Positions 1 to 9,081 are shown, counted from the first letter of the stretch. The stretch is DNA of 64,000 nt from JAAUTS01 sp038250235 (GCA_038250235.1 JBBSCO010000001.1:1-64000); one strand, 5' to 3'. The notes: a model not told the origin generated them from the sequence alone. Program-made: numbers and translations.

Positions 1-1017
1 ATCACACGGGAAACAACGGCGGAAGTCGTCTTATCCATAGATGATCTGACCCTCACCGGAATCCCTTTGATTGTCTATCATTTTGACGGCCAGGTAAGTC
101 AGATCAAACGTGACTACGCGGAACGTCGTGATCCTATGGAGATACGCTTGCAGGGAATCGAAGCCGATCTGGCTGCCGCCAAAGCCGATCTGGCGGGGCG
201 CGAAGAAAAAAAACGTATCCTGACAGCTGAAGTTCAAAAACTTAGGAACTCCATACCCGCGTACATTGCGGAGGGCGAGAAAAAGCTGGAACTTCTGTGG
301 GGGGAGGAAAGCGGAAACCTGGACAAGGCTTATGCCGACCAAAAAGAAACGTTGCATAAAGAGATCGAAAAAAGGGCTGCGGATTTGGGGCTCAAATATG
401 AGCGCAACAAGGAATTGGACGCGCTGGAGGTTGCGGTCAACGCCTTCAGGTTGTCTCTTTATGGCGCGGCCAAGACCGTCAATGTGGATGAACAGCGCAT
501 TTTCAGCGAAGACATTCTGAAGCGTTGGCGCGATTTTGATAAGGACTGGTCCAGGAAGCAGCTGGAGATCAAAGAAAAAGCCATGACGATCAAACAATCC
601 CCGGGCCCCAGAATCGAGGATGCTGAAAAACGGATTGAAACTTTCAAGGTTGATCTGAATGCCCTGAATGTGGATCTCGCTTCTTTGCAGGAAGAGGTCA
701 ATCGTCGCCAACAGGATGAGGTTGAAGAACAGCAGATGCTCAGGGATGTTGAAAAGCCTTTCCTTTCCGACCTGATGAGGATTCCTGCCAACAACATTCT
801 TCGCGAGTGGAACGCCGATCTGGAAGGAAAATACCTGCTTCGTAATCTTGAAAAAAGTACAGACATGCCGCCGGGCGAGTATCTGATTTTTGTTCAGGCG
901 CGGAAAGACGACGATATTTATTGGGCGATCAAGCCCTTTGTGATCAGTCAATATCTAAAGACGGATATCGTGATTTCGCGCCAGGACTTCGTTCCGATCC
1001 GCAAACTCATCCAGTGA
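1..1017 (+). CDS. Coiled-coil protein of unknown function, 5' end outside window
   Basis: The reading frame is open from the first base, so the gene is cut by the window edge; 338 residues are visible. I do not recognise the family. The visible part starts with a beta-rich stretch (TAEVVLSIDDLTLTG) and then has long heptad-like charged segments, roughly residues 50-110 and 195-250, rich in E, K, R, L and A, typical of coiled coils. The C-terminal 70 residues are again mixed alpha/beta and include YLIFVQARKDDDIYWAIKPF. No signal peptide can be judged because the N-terminus is missing. A TTG at base 67 could be read as a start, but coding-like sequence continues upstream of it. It lies 91 bp before the prmA-like gene. 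Confidence 0.7.
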   Translation: MTRETTAEVVLSIDDLTLTGIPLIVYHFDGQVSQIKRDYAERRDPMEIRLQGIEADLAAAKADLAGREEKKRILTAEVQKLRNSIPAYIAEGEKKLELLWGEESGNLDKAYADQKETLHKEIEKRAADLGLKYERNKELDALEVAVNAFRLSLYGAAKTVNVDEQRIFSEDILKRWRDFDKDWSRKQLEIKEKAMTIKQSPGPRIEDAEKRIETFKVDLNALNVDLASLQEEVNRRQQDEVEEQQMLRDVEKPFLSDLMRIPANNILREWNADLEGKYLLRNLEKSTDMPPGEYLIFVQARKDDDIYWAIKPFVISQYLKTDIVISRQDFVPIRKLIQ

Positions 1018-1108
1018 CGGTTGAAAATTTCAGATTTTTTCTTTTCATAACGGCTGCTGAGTTTATCGAACAGCTCCTGCTCTGCTCTCTGAACTTTAAA
1101 CTGGAACC

Positions 1109-1960
1109 GTGAAACCTGAAACTTTGTTAGTCTGGGAGCGTCTGATTCCCGTTGGGAAGGAGGAAACCTGGTTGGAGCGTGTGGCCTGGGTTGGTGCGGA
1201 AAACTGTGTCTTATCTGTTTTTTCCACGCAAAAGAAAGCACGGCTCCAGGTGTTTGGGCAGACAGAAAAGCGTTGCCGTCAACTGGTCGGATGTCATGGG
1301 GGAAGGCTTGTCAAAATCAGTGCTGCGTCTTGGTTCAAAGCATCCTCCAAACCCATCATGCTACCTTTTCCCCCTTGGCTTTGTGTGATCTCGGACGGGA
1401 AGGTTCCCTTTCGTTGGCGCAAATTGCCCCGCCTTCTGATTCCCGCAGGTATGGCTTTTGGCACTGGGGATCATGCGACCACGGGAATGTGCCTGAGACA
1501 GATTTTGAAGCGAAGCAAGGGAGATGCACGTCGTTTTTTGGATCTCGGCACAGGCAGCGGTATTCTGGCTTTGGCTGCCGCTATGCAAGGGCATGAAGTG
1601 GTGGCAATGGATTTTGACCCGGAAAGCATACGCACCGCGCGGGACAACCAACGAATGAATCCCATTTCCGGAAAAATCCGCTGGATCAGGGCCGATGTCA
1701 AAACTTGGGAGGCCGCAGCCAAACCCTTTGACCTGATCACGGCCAATCTTTTTTCTGATCTGTTGCAGGAGGTTTTGCCCAAAATGAAACGTTGGTTGAA
1801 ACCTGGCGGGGAGATGGTGCTTTCCGGCGTGTTGAAGACACAACTCGGAGATGTTCTCCGGACTATTCGAAAGCTCGACTTGAAGGTTTTGCAAGTATTG
1901 AAGAAAGGCAAGTGGGTCTGTTTCGTTGTGTTCAAGAAAAAGCCGGATAGGCAACTGTAG
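1109..1960 (+). CDS. prmA: Ribosomal protein L11 methyltransferase-like SAM-dependent methyltransferase
   Basis: A predicted S-adenosylmethionine-dependent methyltransferase of the PrmA family, which trimethylates ribosomal protein L11 in the cytoplasm. The 283 residues match the usual PrmA length (about 290-310). The PrmA hallmark FGTGDHATT lies at 117-125, the SAM-binding glycine loop DLGTGSG at 145-151, the acidic loop after beta-2 in VVAMDFD at 164-170, and the motif-IV-like TANLF at 211-215. The N-terminal 100 residues, which bind L11 in known enzymes, are poorly conserved, so the substrate is an inference. The start is GTG. The mlaE gene follows after 56 bp. Confidence 0.8.
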   Translation: MKPETLLVWERLIPVGKEETWLERVAWVGAENCVLSVFSTQKKARLQVFGQTEKRCRQLVGCHGGRLVKISAASWFKASSKPIMLPFPPWLCVISDGKVPFRWRKLPRLLIPAGMAFGTGDHATTGMCLRQILKRSKGDARRFLDLGTGSGILALAAAMQGHEVVAMDFDPESIRTARDNQRMNPISGKIRWIRADVKTWEAAAKPFDLITANLFSDLLQEVLPKMKRWLKPGGEMVLSGVLKTQLGDVLRTIRKLDLKVLQVLKKGKWVCFVVFKKKPDRQL

Positions 1961-2016
1961 CCAAAAGAGTAAAACTCTAGCCTTGTCGGAGGGGGCTTGA
2001 CCCCTTAGAAAACCTT

Positions 2017-2817
2017 GTGAATCCTGCTCTGGAAAATACGACGACAGCGGTCGGCCGCTGGCTGATCGGGGGTGTTCGTGCCTCCGGTGAAATTCTCCTG
2101 CTTTTCCTCAATATCATGCGGTGTTTGTTCACTTACCGCTTTCGTTGGCGGCTATTTCTGGAACAGATGTATTTAATTGGTTTGAAGTCCCAGTTTGTCA
2201 TCCTGACCACTGGAGCCTCGGTTGGCGCTGTTTTTGCTGCACAGGTTCATTTCCAGTTTGTTAAACTGGGCATGGAATCGGCAGTGGGGCCGACTGTTTC
2301 TGTCGCGATGTGCCGGGAACTGGGGCCTGTCCTATGTTGTCTACTTTTGGCGGGGCGTGTTGGTGCTGCGATGGCGGCTGAAATCTCTTCGATGAAGAAC
2401 ACTGAGCAGATTGATGCCCTCCGTGCCATGGGGGTTTATCCTGTCGAATACTTGGCCGTTCCCCGCTTTCTGGGCCTTCTTGTTTCAGCACCTATCCTGA
2501 CAGGCATGGCTTTGGTTGTGGGGATCGGCTGCGGTTACCTTGTGGCTGTACCTATTCTGGGGGTTGATGGTGCCTACTACATGGATAACACCATCAAATT
2601 CACCGACATGAGTGATGTAATGATCGGTTTGTCGAAGGGTCTGCTTTTCGGCATTATCATTGCCGTGATCTCCTGCCATAAGGGATTTAATCCTGAGATG
2701 GGAACGGCGGGCGTCGGACGAACCACCACCGAAGCCGTCGTAAACTCGTCCTTGGCCATCCTGGTCTCGAACTTCTTTTTCACCATCCTGCTCAACAACC
2801 TATTCCTGGGAGATTGA
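2017..2817 (+). CDS. mlaE: MlaE-family ABC transporter permease (phospholipid transport)
   Basis: Inner-membrane permease of the Mla/MCE lipid transport system, which moves phospholipids between the inner and outer membranes. The 266-residue length is typical. An N-terminal amphipathic segment is followed by about five hydrophobic helices. The conserved MlaE core is visible as GPVLCCLLLAGRVGAAMAAE followed by MKNTEQIDALRAMGV, the coupling region that contacts the ATPase. The start is GTG. The ATPase gene begins one base after its stop codon, then mlaD follows, so mlaE-mlaF-mlaD form one operon. No mlaB or mlaC homologue is present nearby. Confidence 0.92.
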   Translation: MNPALENTTTAVGRWLIGGVRASGEILLLFLNIMRCLFTYRFRWRLFLEQMYLIGLKSQFVILTTGASVGAVFAAQVHFQFVKLGMESAVGPTVSVAMCRELGPVLCCLLLAGRVGAAMAAEISSMKNTEQIDALRAMGVYPVEYLAVPRFLGLLVSAPILTGMALVVGIGCGYLVAVPILGVDGAYYMDNTIKFTDMSDVMIGLSKGLLFGIIIAVISCHKGFNPEMGTAGVGRTTTEAVVNSSLAILVSNFFFTILLNNLFLGD

Positions 2818-2818
2818 A

Positions 2819-3568
2819 ATGTTACTTGAGGTCAAAGAGCTGAAGAAGACGCTGAACCGCAGCCCGGTTTTAAAGGGGGTTGATTTCAACGTGGCGAAAG
2901 CAGAACGCCTGGTCATCATCGGCCGTAGTGGTGGGGGCAAGAGCGTATTACTTCGCCTCATTATGGGACTGCTACAACCGGATGCGGGCAAGGTGCTTTA
3001 TCAAGGAACGAACCTTTCGGAACTTTCCGAGGAAGAACTCAATCCCTATCGACGCAAGATAGGCATGCTTTTCCAGAACGGGGCCCTTTTTGATTCCATG
3101 TCAGTCGCAGAAAATCTGGCCTTCCCATTGCTGGAGCATGGTGGATTTTCTGAGAAGGAGATCAAAAGCAAATTGGACGAGGCTCTCGATATGGTGGATT
3201 TACCCGGGCAGCAGAAGAAGATGCCGGGCGAATTGAGTGGAGGCATGAAAAAACGCGTGGCACTGGCGCGCGCTGTCATCAGCCGTCCCGAATTGATGCT
3301 CTATGACGAACCGACCACGGGCCTGGACCCCATTGTAGCGGACAGCATCAACAAACTGATCTACCGCTTGTCTGAGAAGCTGGAAATGGCATCCATTGTA
3401 GTGACTCACGATATGACAAGTGCCTACCATGTTGCCGACCGGATGTGTTACCTTCACCAGGGTAAAATTTATTTTGAGGGAACGCCGAAGGAAGTGCAGG
3501 CTTCGGAGGATCCTCTGGTGAAGAATTTTGTGCAGGGTATCTCCGAAGACTCGGATGCGATCGTTTGA
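2819..3568 (+). CDS. mlaF: MlaF-family ABC transporter ATPase (phospholipid transport)
   Basis: ATPase of the MCE-type lipid transporter, working with the permease upstream and the MlaD-like protein downstream. Walker A GRSGGGKS is at residues 35-42, the Q-loop in GMLFQNGALF at about 82-91, the ABC signature LSGGM at 139-143 and Walker B LMLYDEPTTGLD at 159-170, followed by the switch histidine in VVTHDMTSA. At 249 residues it has the family's normal length. Translation is probably coupled to mlaE (one-base gap). The C-terminus ends with an ordinary helical segment and no regulatory domain. Confidence 0.95.
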   Translation: MLLEVKELKKTLNRSPVLKGVDFNVAKAERLVIIGRSGGGKSVLLRLIMGLLQPDAGKVLYQGTNLSELSEEELNPYRRKIGMLFQNGALFDSMSVAENLAFPLLEHGGFSEKEIKSKLDEALDMVDLPGQQKKMPGELSGGMKKRVALARAVISRPELMLYDEPTTGLDPIVADSINKLIYRLSEKLEMASIVVTHDMTSAYHVADRMCYLHQGKIYFEGTPKEVQASEDPLVKNFVQGISEDSDAIV

Positions 3569-3584
3569 TGAGGAAATTACGACT

Positions 3585-4349
3585 ATGAAAGACAACAATC
3601 TGGAAATCAAAGTGGGCGCCTTTTTTCTTTTCGGGCTGCTGGCCGCCGGGATTCTTGTGGTGACTTTCGGGCGTTTGGGGCAATTCAGCCGCGCAAACTA
3701 TGACATTACTGTTCAGTTCGCCAACAGTGGTGGAGTGCTGAAAAATTCGCAGGTGCTTTACCGGGGAGCCAAGGTGGGAACTGTGGCGGACTTTCCTGCC
3801 ATCTCTGGAGGAGGACAAAGTGTAGAACTTTTTCTCAAGATCCGTAATGACATCAAAATCGACAAAAACTCCAAGTTCAAGGTGGGTTCCTATGGATTAC
3901 TGGGGGACAGATTCATTGATGTGGTCCCGCCTTCCGAAGATTCCAGGAGCTACATCGAGCCGGGGGCAGTGGTGCAAGGATCGGAAACCAAGGGATTGGG
4001 CGACCTTGCCGAACGTTTGGATGCCATATCCGAGAATGTGCAAAAAAATTTACTAACCGACCAGTTCGCTGAAGACGTCCGTGAGGCCGTTAAAAACGCC
4101 AAAAGTCTGCTGGGACGCATGGATAGCTTTATGTCTGAAGCTGAGTCGGGCAAGGGTGCCATCTACATGTTGATGAAAGATGAAAAAGTGGCCAATGATC
4201 TGCGGGCCACCATCGGTGAAATGAAGCAGCTGAGCATCAATCTCAGAAGCCGTGGAGTTCTTTTTTACAGGGATCTCAGCGTGGATGAAGCCAAGGTGAA
4301 CGAAGATAAGGACAAGAGCCGGCCTCTTGGGGTGCGGAAGCCCAGATGA
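3585..4349 (+). CDS. mlaD: MlaD-family MCE domain lipid-binding protein
   Basis: Membrane-anchored periplasmic substrate-binding subunit of the MlaFED-type transporter. The ATG at 3585 is chosen because it has a GAGG upstream and places one transmembrane anchor at about residues 10-29, directly before the MCE domain (about 38-115, with VLYRGAKVGTV). An upstream extension in the same frame to 3528 would overlap mlaF and lacks a reason to be used. The remainder, to residue 254, is helical with a charged tail (EDKDKSRPLGVRKPR). Its last bases overlap the ispD start (ATGA). Confidence 0.9.
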   Translation: MKDNNLEIKVGAFFLFGLLAAGILVVTFGRLGQFSRANYDITVQFANSGGVLKNSQVLYRGAKVGTVADFPAISGGGQSVELFLKIRNDIKIDKNSKFKVGSYGLLGDRFIDVVPPSEDSRSYIEPGAVVQGSETKGLGDLAERLDAISENVQKNLLTDQFAEDVREAVKNAKSLLGRMDSFMSEAESGKGAIYMLMKDEKVANDLRATIGEMKQLSINLRSRGVLFYRDLSVDEAKVNEDKDKSRPLGVRKPR

Positions 4350-5251
4350 GTAGCTGTTCAGCCATATTGCTTGCAGCGGGGCGGAGCCAGAGGCTCGGAT
4401 TTGACAAGATTCTGACACCCCTGTGTGGTCGTCCGGTTCTGTCCTATTCCCTGAAAAGTCTTTTGGCTTCTTCCCGTGTGACGGAAATTGTGATAGTGAC
4501 CCGCAACGACATGGTTTCTGCGATTGTGGATATCGTTAGTAAGGAGAGCGGGTCCAAACCAGTCCGAGTGGTGGAGGGAGGGGCGGAGCGTCAGGATTCT
4601 GTCTACGAAGGGCTCAAGAATGTGGGACAGGGCTGTGAACGCGTTTTGATCCATGATGCGGCAAGGCCTCTTCTATCGCTATCAATGATTGAGCGGACGC
4701 TGGAGGCCTCTTTTAAGACAGGAGCTGCAGTTGCGGCCCACCGTGCAACCGATACTCTGAAGGAGGTTGGTGAAGATGGAGAAATAGGCGCAACCATAGA
4801 CCGCTCCAAAGTCTGGTTAATGGAGACACCCCAGATTTTTGAGAAGGATTTGATCATCCGATCCTACGAAAAGGTCATCCATGAGAAGGCGGCTGTGACG
4901 GATGATGCTTCCACGGTGGAACTGGCGGGGGGACGGGTCGTTGTTGTGGAATCGGATACTCTAAACCTTAAGATCACCCGGGCCATGGATTGGCAGATTC
5001 TGGAATTATGGCTTGGACAAAACGAGTGGTCAGGCGTCCGGAGTGAGGTGCATCAGCTAAGCAACGAGTTGAGTCCTCTGGTGGGTTACCTATCACTCCT
5101 TGGCAAGTACGGCGGAAACGATACAAAATTTATCGATTATTTCCAAAAGTGTGAAAAATCTGTCCATGAAGTACAGACTGTGTTGCATTCCCTTCAGAAG
5201 CGGATCCGGGGCATCACGAATCAAGGTGCCGATTGTGTAAAAGGCCATTGA
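4346..5251 (+). CDS. ispD: 2-C-methyl-D-erythritol 4-phosphate cytidylyltransferase with C-terminal extension
   Basis: MEP-pathway enzyme that joins CTP and methylerythritol phosphate to form CDP-methylerythritol. The nucleotide-binding start LLAAGRSQRLGFDK is at residues 8-21, HDAARPLL at 103-110, RATDTLKE at 133-140 and TDDASTVE at 185-192. The catalytic core ends near residue 225, as in other IspDs of about 230 residues. A further 76 residues (226-301) are not part of IspD and resemble a histidine-kinase dimerisation helix (HQLSNELSPLVGYLSLL). There is no IspF domain. The start overlaps the mlaD stop by four bases, implying translational coupling. Confidence 0.9.
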   Translation: MSSCSAILLAAGRSQRLGFDKILTPLCGRPVLSYSLKSLLASSRVTEIVIVTRNDMVSAIVDIVSKESGSKPVRVVEGGAERQDSVYEGLKNVGQGCERVLIHDAARPLLSLSMIERTLEASFKTGAAVAAHRATDTLKEVGEDGEIGATIDRSKVWLMETPQIFEKDLIIRSYEKVIHEKAAVTDDASTVELAGGRVVVVESDTLNLKITRAMDWQILELWLGQNEWSGVRSEVHQLSNELSPLVGYLSLLGKYGGNDTKFIDYFQKCEKSVHEVQTVLHSLQKRIRGITNQGADCVKGH

Positions 5252-5300
5252 CAGGTGTGGACTTTATAGGCTGGTATAGACTCTCCTACGAGGTGATTAC

Positions 5301-5606
5301 ATGACTAAAGATTATGTTAAGTTGATTGATAAGGCAAACATGTTGACAGGGGTTGGACTGCTATTGACCGTGGTTCCCCTTGGAATGTGTATTGTTAGTT
5401 ACATCACGGCTGATGGTGCCTCCCCGGTGGAGCAACTCAGGGTTCTTGGGTGGGCTGCTTCTGTTACATTGATGTTGTTGCCTTTAGGTTTCCTGATTTT
5501 TTCTCTCAGCTTGGGCTGGATGGTTATCCTTAAAAGGGAGCAAAAGCGCTCCGAACTGGCAGGGGATAATGACGAGGACGACGGCGAAGGTGGAATTCTC
5601 CGTTAA
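5301..5606 (+). CDS. Small two-helix membrane protein, unknown function
   Basis: A 101-residue protein with two hydrophobic segments (about residues 15-36 and 50-75) and an acidic C-terminus (DNDEDDGEG), which suggests a small integral inner-membrane protein. It has a good ribosome binding site, GAGGTG six bases before the ATG, which supports it being real. I do not recognise the family. It lies 49 bp after ispD on the same strand and converges with the citramalate synthase gene. Confidence 0.6.
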   Translation: MTKDYVKLIDKANMLTGVGLLLTVVPLGMCIVSYITADGASPVEQLRVLGWAASVTLMLLPLGFLIFSLSLGWMVILKREQKRSELAGDNDEDDGEGGILR

Positions 5607-5655
5607 AGTTCCAATACCCGATGGTTCGAATGAGCAGGTTGCCTGACAGAAATAG

Positions 5656-7239
5656 TCAGGAGGGTTTCCCGGCCTGCAACTGCAAGAGATAGTATTGCAC
5701 GCTGTCGCAGAGGGCCAACCAACTTGCCTCGATGACATTACCGGAAACCCCCACTGTACCCCATTCCCGGTGACCATCACTTGAAATGACCAAAACACGG
5801 GTACGGGCAGCCGTTCCCGAGGAGGAGTCCATGATGCGGACTTTGTAATCGATCAGATGGAAGCGTGAAACACCGGGATATTTCTGGATCAGGGCACGGC
5901 GGAGGCTGTTGTCCAAGGCATTTACCGGGCCGTCACCATCCGAGACGGTGTGGATGGATTCCCCATCGATCTGGACTTTGACTGTGGCTTCGCAATTGGT
6001 GAAGCCGTCCGTGGCACTCTTTCTCATGGAGACATGGTATTCCCCGAGTTCAAAAGAAGATTTGAACCCGTCGAGGTGACGGCGTACCAGCAGTTCGAAA
6101 GAAGCGTCTGCTGCTTCGAATTCGTAGCCTTCTTTCTCCATGCGTTTGATTTCTTCAAGAATTCCACGTGTTGCGGGATGTTTTTCGTCCAGTTTAATGC
6201 CAAGTTCACGGGCTTTGAGCATGACATTGGTGCGGCCGGATAATTCACCTACGAGAATACGCTGATGGTTCCCCACCAGAGCGGGCTCGATATGTTCGTA
6301 GCTGACATCTGTTTTGTTGACTGCATTAACATGCATACCCCCCTTGTGGGCAAAGGATGATAAACCGACGAAGGGGGCACGATTATCGTGATTTTGATTC
6401 GCCACCTCATCCACAAAGCAGGAGAGTTCGCTCAATTGCCTGAGTTTTCCTTCGGGAAGAACAGGGTGGTTGAGTTTCAATTCAAGGATAGGGATAACGG
6501 AGGTGAGGTTGCAGTTTCCAGTCCTCTCTCCATAACCGTTGATGGTGCCCTGGATCTGGGTGGCACCCTCCAGCACGGCGGAGACGGCATTGGCGACGCC
6601 GAGGCCGCAATCGTTGTGGGTGTGGATGCCTACCTTGGTTTTGATGGAGGAAGCGACAACCCCAGTGATTTCAGCGATCTCGTGGGGCAGGGTTCCTCCG
6701 TTGGTATCGCAAAGCACGATGTAGTCGGCACCGGCTTCGGCGGCAGCCCTCAGGGTGCTTAGGGCATAATCAGCATTAGTTTTGTAACCGTCAAAGAAAT
6801 GCTCGGCATCGTAGATGACTTCACGTCCGTTCTTTTTGAGGACTGCAACCGTATCGGCAATCATACGGAGGTTTTCTTCGGCAGTGGTACGCAGAACTTT
6901 TTCCACGTGCAGGAGCCATGATTTGCCGAAAAAGGTCACAACAGGGGTTGCTGCTTCCAAAAGGAGAAGCACTTGGGGATCCTCGGAAGCCTTCATGCCC
7001 GGTTTACAGGTGCTGCCGAAAGCGACGATTTTAGTCTGGCCCCAAGATTCTTTGGCGGCTTCCTGGAAAAAGGCCAGATCCTTTTCATTGGAGCCAGGCC
7101 AGCCTCCTTCAATATAGTGAACACCGAATTCAGCCAAACGTCGGGCAACCCGCAGCTTGTCCAAGAGAGAAAAATGGATGCCTTCACCTTGGGCACCATC
7201 GCGTAAGGTCGTGTCGTAGAGCGTGATAGATGATTTCAT
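5656..7239 (-). CDS. cimA: (R)-citramalate synthase
   Basis: Homologue of CimA, which condenses pyruvate and acetyl-CoA to (R)-citramalate, the first step of the threonine-independent isoleucine route. The HMGL-like catalytic barrel begins with LYDTTLRDGAQGEG (residues 7-20), which supplies the metal-binding Asp, and contains the metal-ligand motif GIHTHNDCGLGVANA. The C-terminal LeuA-type dimerisation/allosteric domain follows from about residue 390. The 527-residue length and the GWPGSNEKD motif after the first strand fit CimA better than 2-isopropylmalate synthase (LeuA) or homocitrate synthase. It converges with the small membrane protein gene and diverges from adk. Confidence 0.88.
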   Translation of the reverse strand: MKSSITLYDTTLRDGAQGEGIHFSLLDKLRVARRLAEFGVHYIEGGWPGSNEKDLAFFQEAAKESWGQTKIVAFGSTCKPGMKASEDPQVLLLLEAATPVVTFFGKSWLLHVEKVLRTTAEENLRMIADTVAVLKKNGREVIYDAEHFFDGYKTNADYALSTLRAAAEAGADYIVLCDTNGGTLPHEIAEITGVVASSIKTKVGIHTHNDCGLGVANAVSAVLEGATQIQGTINGYGERTGNCNLTSVIPILELKLNHPVLPEGKLRQLSELSCFVDEVANQNHDNRAPFVGLSSFAHKGGMHVNAVNKTDVSYEHIEPALVGNHQRILVGELSGRTNVMLKARELGIKLDEKHPATRGILEEIKRMEKEGYEFEAADASFELLVRRHLDGFKSSFELGEYHVSMRKSATDGFTNCEATVKVQIDGESIHTVSDGDGPVNALDNSLRRALIQKYPGVSRFHLIDYKVRIMDSSSGTAARTRVLVISSDGHREWGTVGVSGNVIEASWLALCDSVQYYLLQLQAGKPS

Positions 7240-7514
7240 GTAAGCAGGGGGTCAGGATTTTATACGGAACAAGCAAAGCCAAACCCAAGGGTAAATTGGC
7301 TTTAAATTCGGGTAAAAATCAGAATGCGCGACAGCAGAAGAGCAGCACTAAAGCTGGATAAGCTTGTCAAGGTCTGGCGCATATTTTTCAAATTAACCTT
7401 TTTTTGGCGGCTGGGCAAGTGCTTTTGTTGCATCCCGAGACAAGTAGGCTTTAAGCAGCAAAAAAATCAAATCTTCGATTGAGGTGTGTCGTCATATTTG
7501 GTGCAATCGCTTAA

Positions 7515-8099
7515 ATGAAATATCGCGCATTCCTGATTTTTGGTGCTCCCGGCTCCGGCAAAGGAACTCAAGGACGTATTCTGGGCTCTATTCCAGGATT
7601 TTATCACCTGGCATGTGGCGATGTGTTCCGGGCATTGGATCTTCGGACGCAACTGGGGCGCGCGTTCATGGAGTATTCCAGCAGAGGGGAACTGGTCCCC
7701 AATGACCTGACCATTCAGCTATGGCAGAACCACCTGCAAAACATGGTGACCCTTGGCCGTTTCAAGCCTGAGGTGGATCATCTCGTTCTGGATGGTATTC
7801 CCCGGAATCTGGAGCAGGCGCAAATTCTGGAGTCCGATCTGCTGGTTAAAAAGATTTTCCATCTATCCTGTCCCAACCGCGAAATGTTGGTGGAACGTAT
7901 GCGGCGCCGTGCGCTGAAAGACAACCGTCTGGATGACGCAAATGAAGAAATCATCCGTGCCCGTTTAAAAAAATATCAGGACGAATCCAAGCCCATGCTC
8001 GATTATTATGGCGCTGAAAAAACCGTGGACCTGGATGCAACACAGTTTCCTTACGAGGTCCTGCGTAGAATCCTGGAGCACGTCAACACCGCGGATTGA
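7515..8099 (+). CDS. adk: Adenylate kinase family protein, short-LID form
   Basis: Nucleoside monophosphate kinase of the adenylate kinase family (AMP + ATP to 2 ADP). Walker A GAPGSGKGTQ lies at residues 10-19, the NMP-binding region includes HLACGDVFR, and the core motif is LDGIPRN, where most adenylate kinases have GFPR. The LID region is short (RRRALKDNRLDDANEE), with no zinc-binding cysteines. The 194-residue length fits short-type enzymes. A UMP/CMP-type specificity cannot be excluded from sequence. It is followed closely by fmt. Confidence 0.85.
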   Translation: MKYRAFLIFGAPGSGKGTQGRILGSIPGFYHLACGDVFRALDLRTQLGRAFMEYSSRGELVPNDLTIQLWQNHLQNMVTLGRFKPEVDHLVLDGIPRNLEQAQILESDLLVKKIFHLSCPNREMLVERMRRRALKDNRLDDANEEIIRARLKKYQDESKPMLDYYGAEKTVDLDATQFPYEVLRRILEHVNTAD

Positions 8100-8125
8100 T
8101 TTTTGAACCGGATCATATAGCCCGC

Positions 8126-9067
8126 ATGCGTATCCTCTTTACAGGCACTGGAGAAATCGGCGTGCCGTCCTTGAAAGCACTCCTGAACTCTGGAGATCAT
8201 CAGGTGGTTGGGATTTTGACCCAGCCGGACAGGCCAGCCGGTCGGCACCAGGAATTACTGGCATCCCCGGTCAAACAGGTAGCCCTTTCCTATCACCTAC
8301 CTGTTTATCAGCCGGAAAAAATCAATACTGCCCCAGTACTTGAGCAGGTAGCTTATCTCCGGCCGGATATCATGGTGGTATGCGCATATGGTCAGATCTT
8401 GAAAAGCCCGGTTCTGAAGTGTCCCCGTATCGGTTGTCTCAATCTTCACGCATCTCTTCTGCCCAAGTACCGGGGAGCCGCCTGCATCCAGGCTGCGATC
8501 AAAAACCGTGATGCCGTAAGCGGAATGACGGTCATGTGGATGGACGAAGGCCTGGACACCGGGGATATCCTTTTGCAGGAAAGTATGAAACTTCACCGCG
8601 ATGAGACCGCAGGCAGCCTGCACGACCGGTTGGCCGATGCCGGGCCGGATTTGTTGCTAAAGTCCCTTGAGCTTATTGGTAAAGGCAGGGCTCCCCGTAT
8701 TCCGCAGCCGGATGCCCAGGCAACCTATGTCAAAAAAATGACGAAGGAAGACGGAAAAATTGACTGGGATTTCCCCCAGTTGTTAGTAGATGCCCACATT
8801 CGTTCGATGAATCCATGGCCCGGGGCTTACAATCATCTTCTTGTTGAAGGTGAAAAAAAGGTCCTGAAGGTCTTTAAAACTATTCTTTCGCGCCGTGCGG
8901 AAGGAAGGCCCGGCGAAATCGTCAAAGTGGACGAGCACGGAATACTGGTTGCCGCAGAGGTGGGCGGATTGTTGTTACGCGAGGTGCAATTGGAAGGCCG
9001 TAAACGGATGCGTGCCGACGAGCTTGCCCGGGGAATACGCTTGGAAGCGGGTTCATTTTTGGAGTAA
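8126..9067 (+). CDS. fmt: Methionyl-tRNA formyltransferase
   Basis: Formylates initiator methionyl-tRNA using 10-formyltetrahydrofolate. The N-terminal formyltransferase domain starts MRILFTGTGEIGVPSL and contains the signature LNLHASLLPKYRGAA with the catalytic Asn/His. The folate-loop acidic residues appear in MDEGLDTGDIL, and an OB-like C-terminal domain with KMTKEDGKIDW follows. The ATG at 8126 is chosen over an in-frame TTG at 8096 that overlaps the adk stop, since the beta-strand of the fold begins right after it. The resulting 313 residues match the family. There is no def (peptide deformylase) gene beside it, unlike in many bacteria. Confidence 0.93.
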   Translation: MRILFTGTGEIGVPSLKALLNSGDHQVVGILTQPDRPAGRHQELLASPVKQVALSYHLPVYQPEKINTAPVLEQVAYLRPDIMVVCAYGQILKSPVLKCPRIGCLNLHASLLPKYRGAACIQAAIKNRDAVSGMTVMWMDEGLDTGDILLQESMKLHRDETAGSLHDRLADAGPDLLLKSLELIGKGRAPRIPQPDAQATYVKKMTKEDGKIDWDFPQLLVDAHIRSMNPWPGAYNHLLVEGEKKVLKVFKTILSRRAEGRPGEIVKVDEHGILVAAEVGGLLLREVQLEGRKRMRADELARGIRLEAGSFLE

Positions 9068-9081
9068 GAAAAAGAGCAGGA

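Noticed and set aside
3528..3584. Extended start of mlaD overlapping mlaF
   Set aside because: The added residues lie before the membrane anchor and inside mlaF; the ATG at 3585 has a better site.
5642..5660. CCTGAC/GTCAGG hairpin between the small membrane protein gene and cimA
   Set aside because: Only six pairs and no clear T-run on either strand, so I did not call it a terminator.
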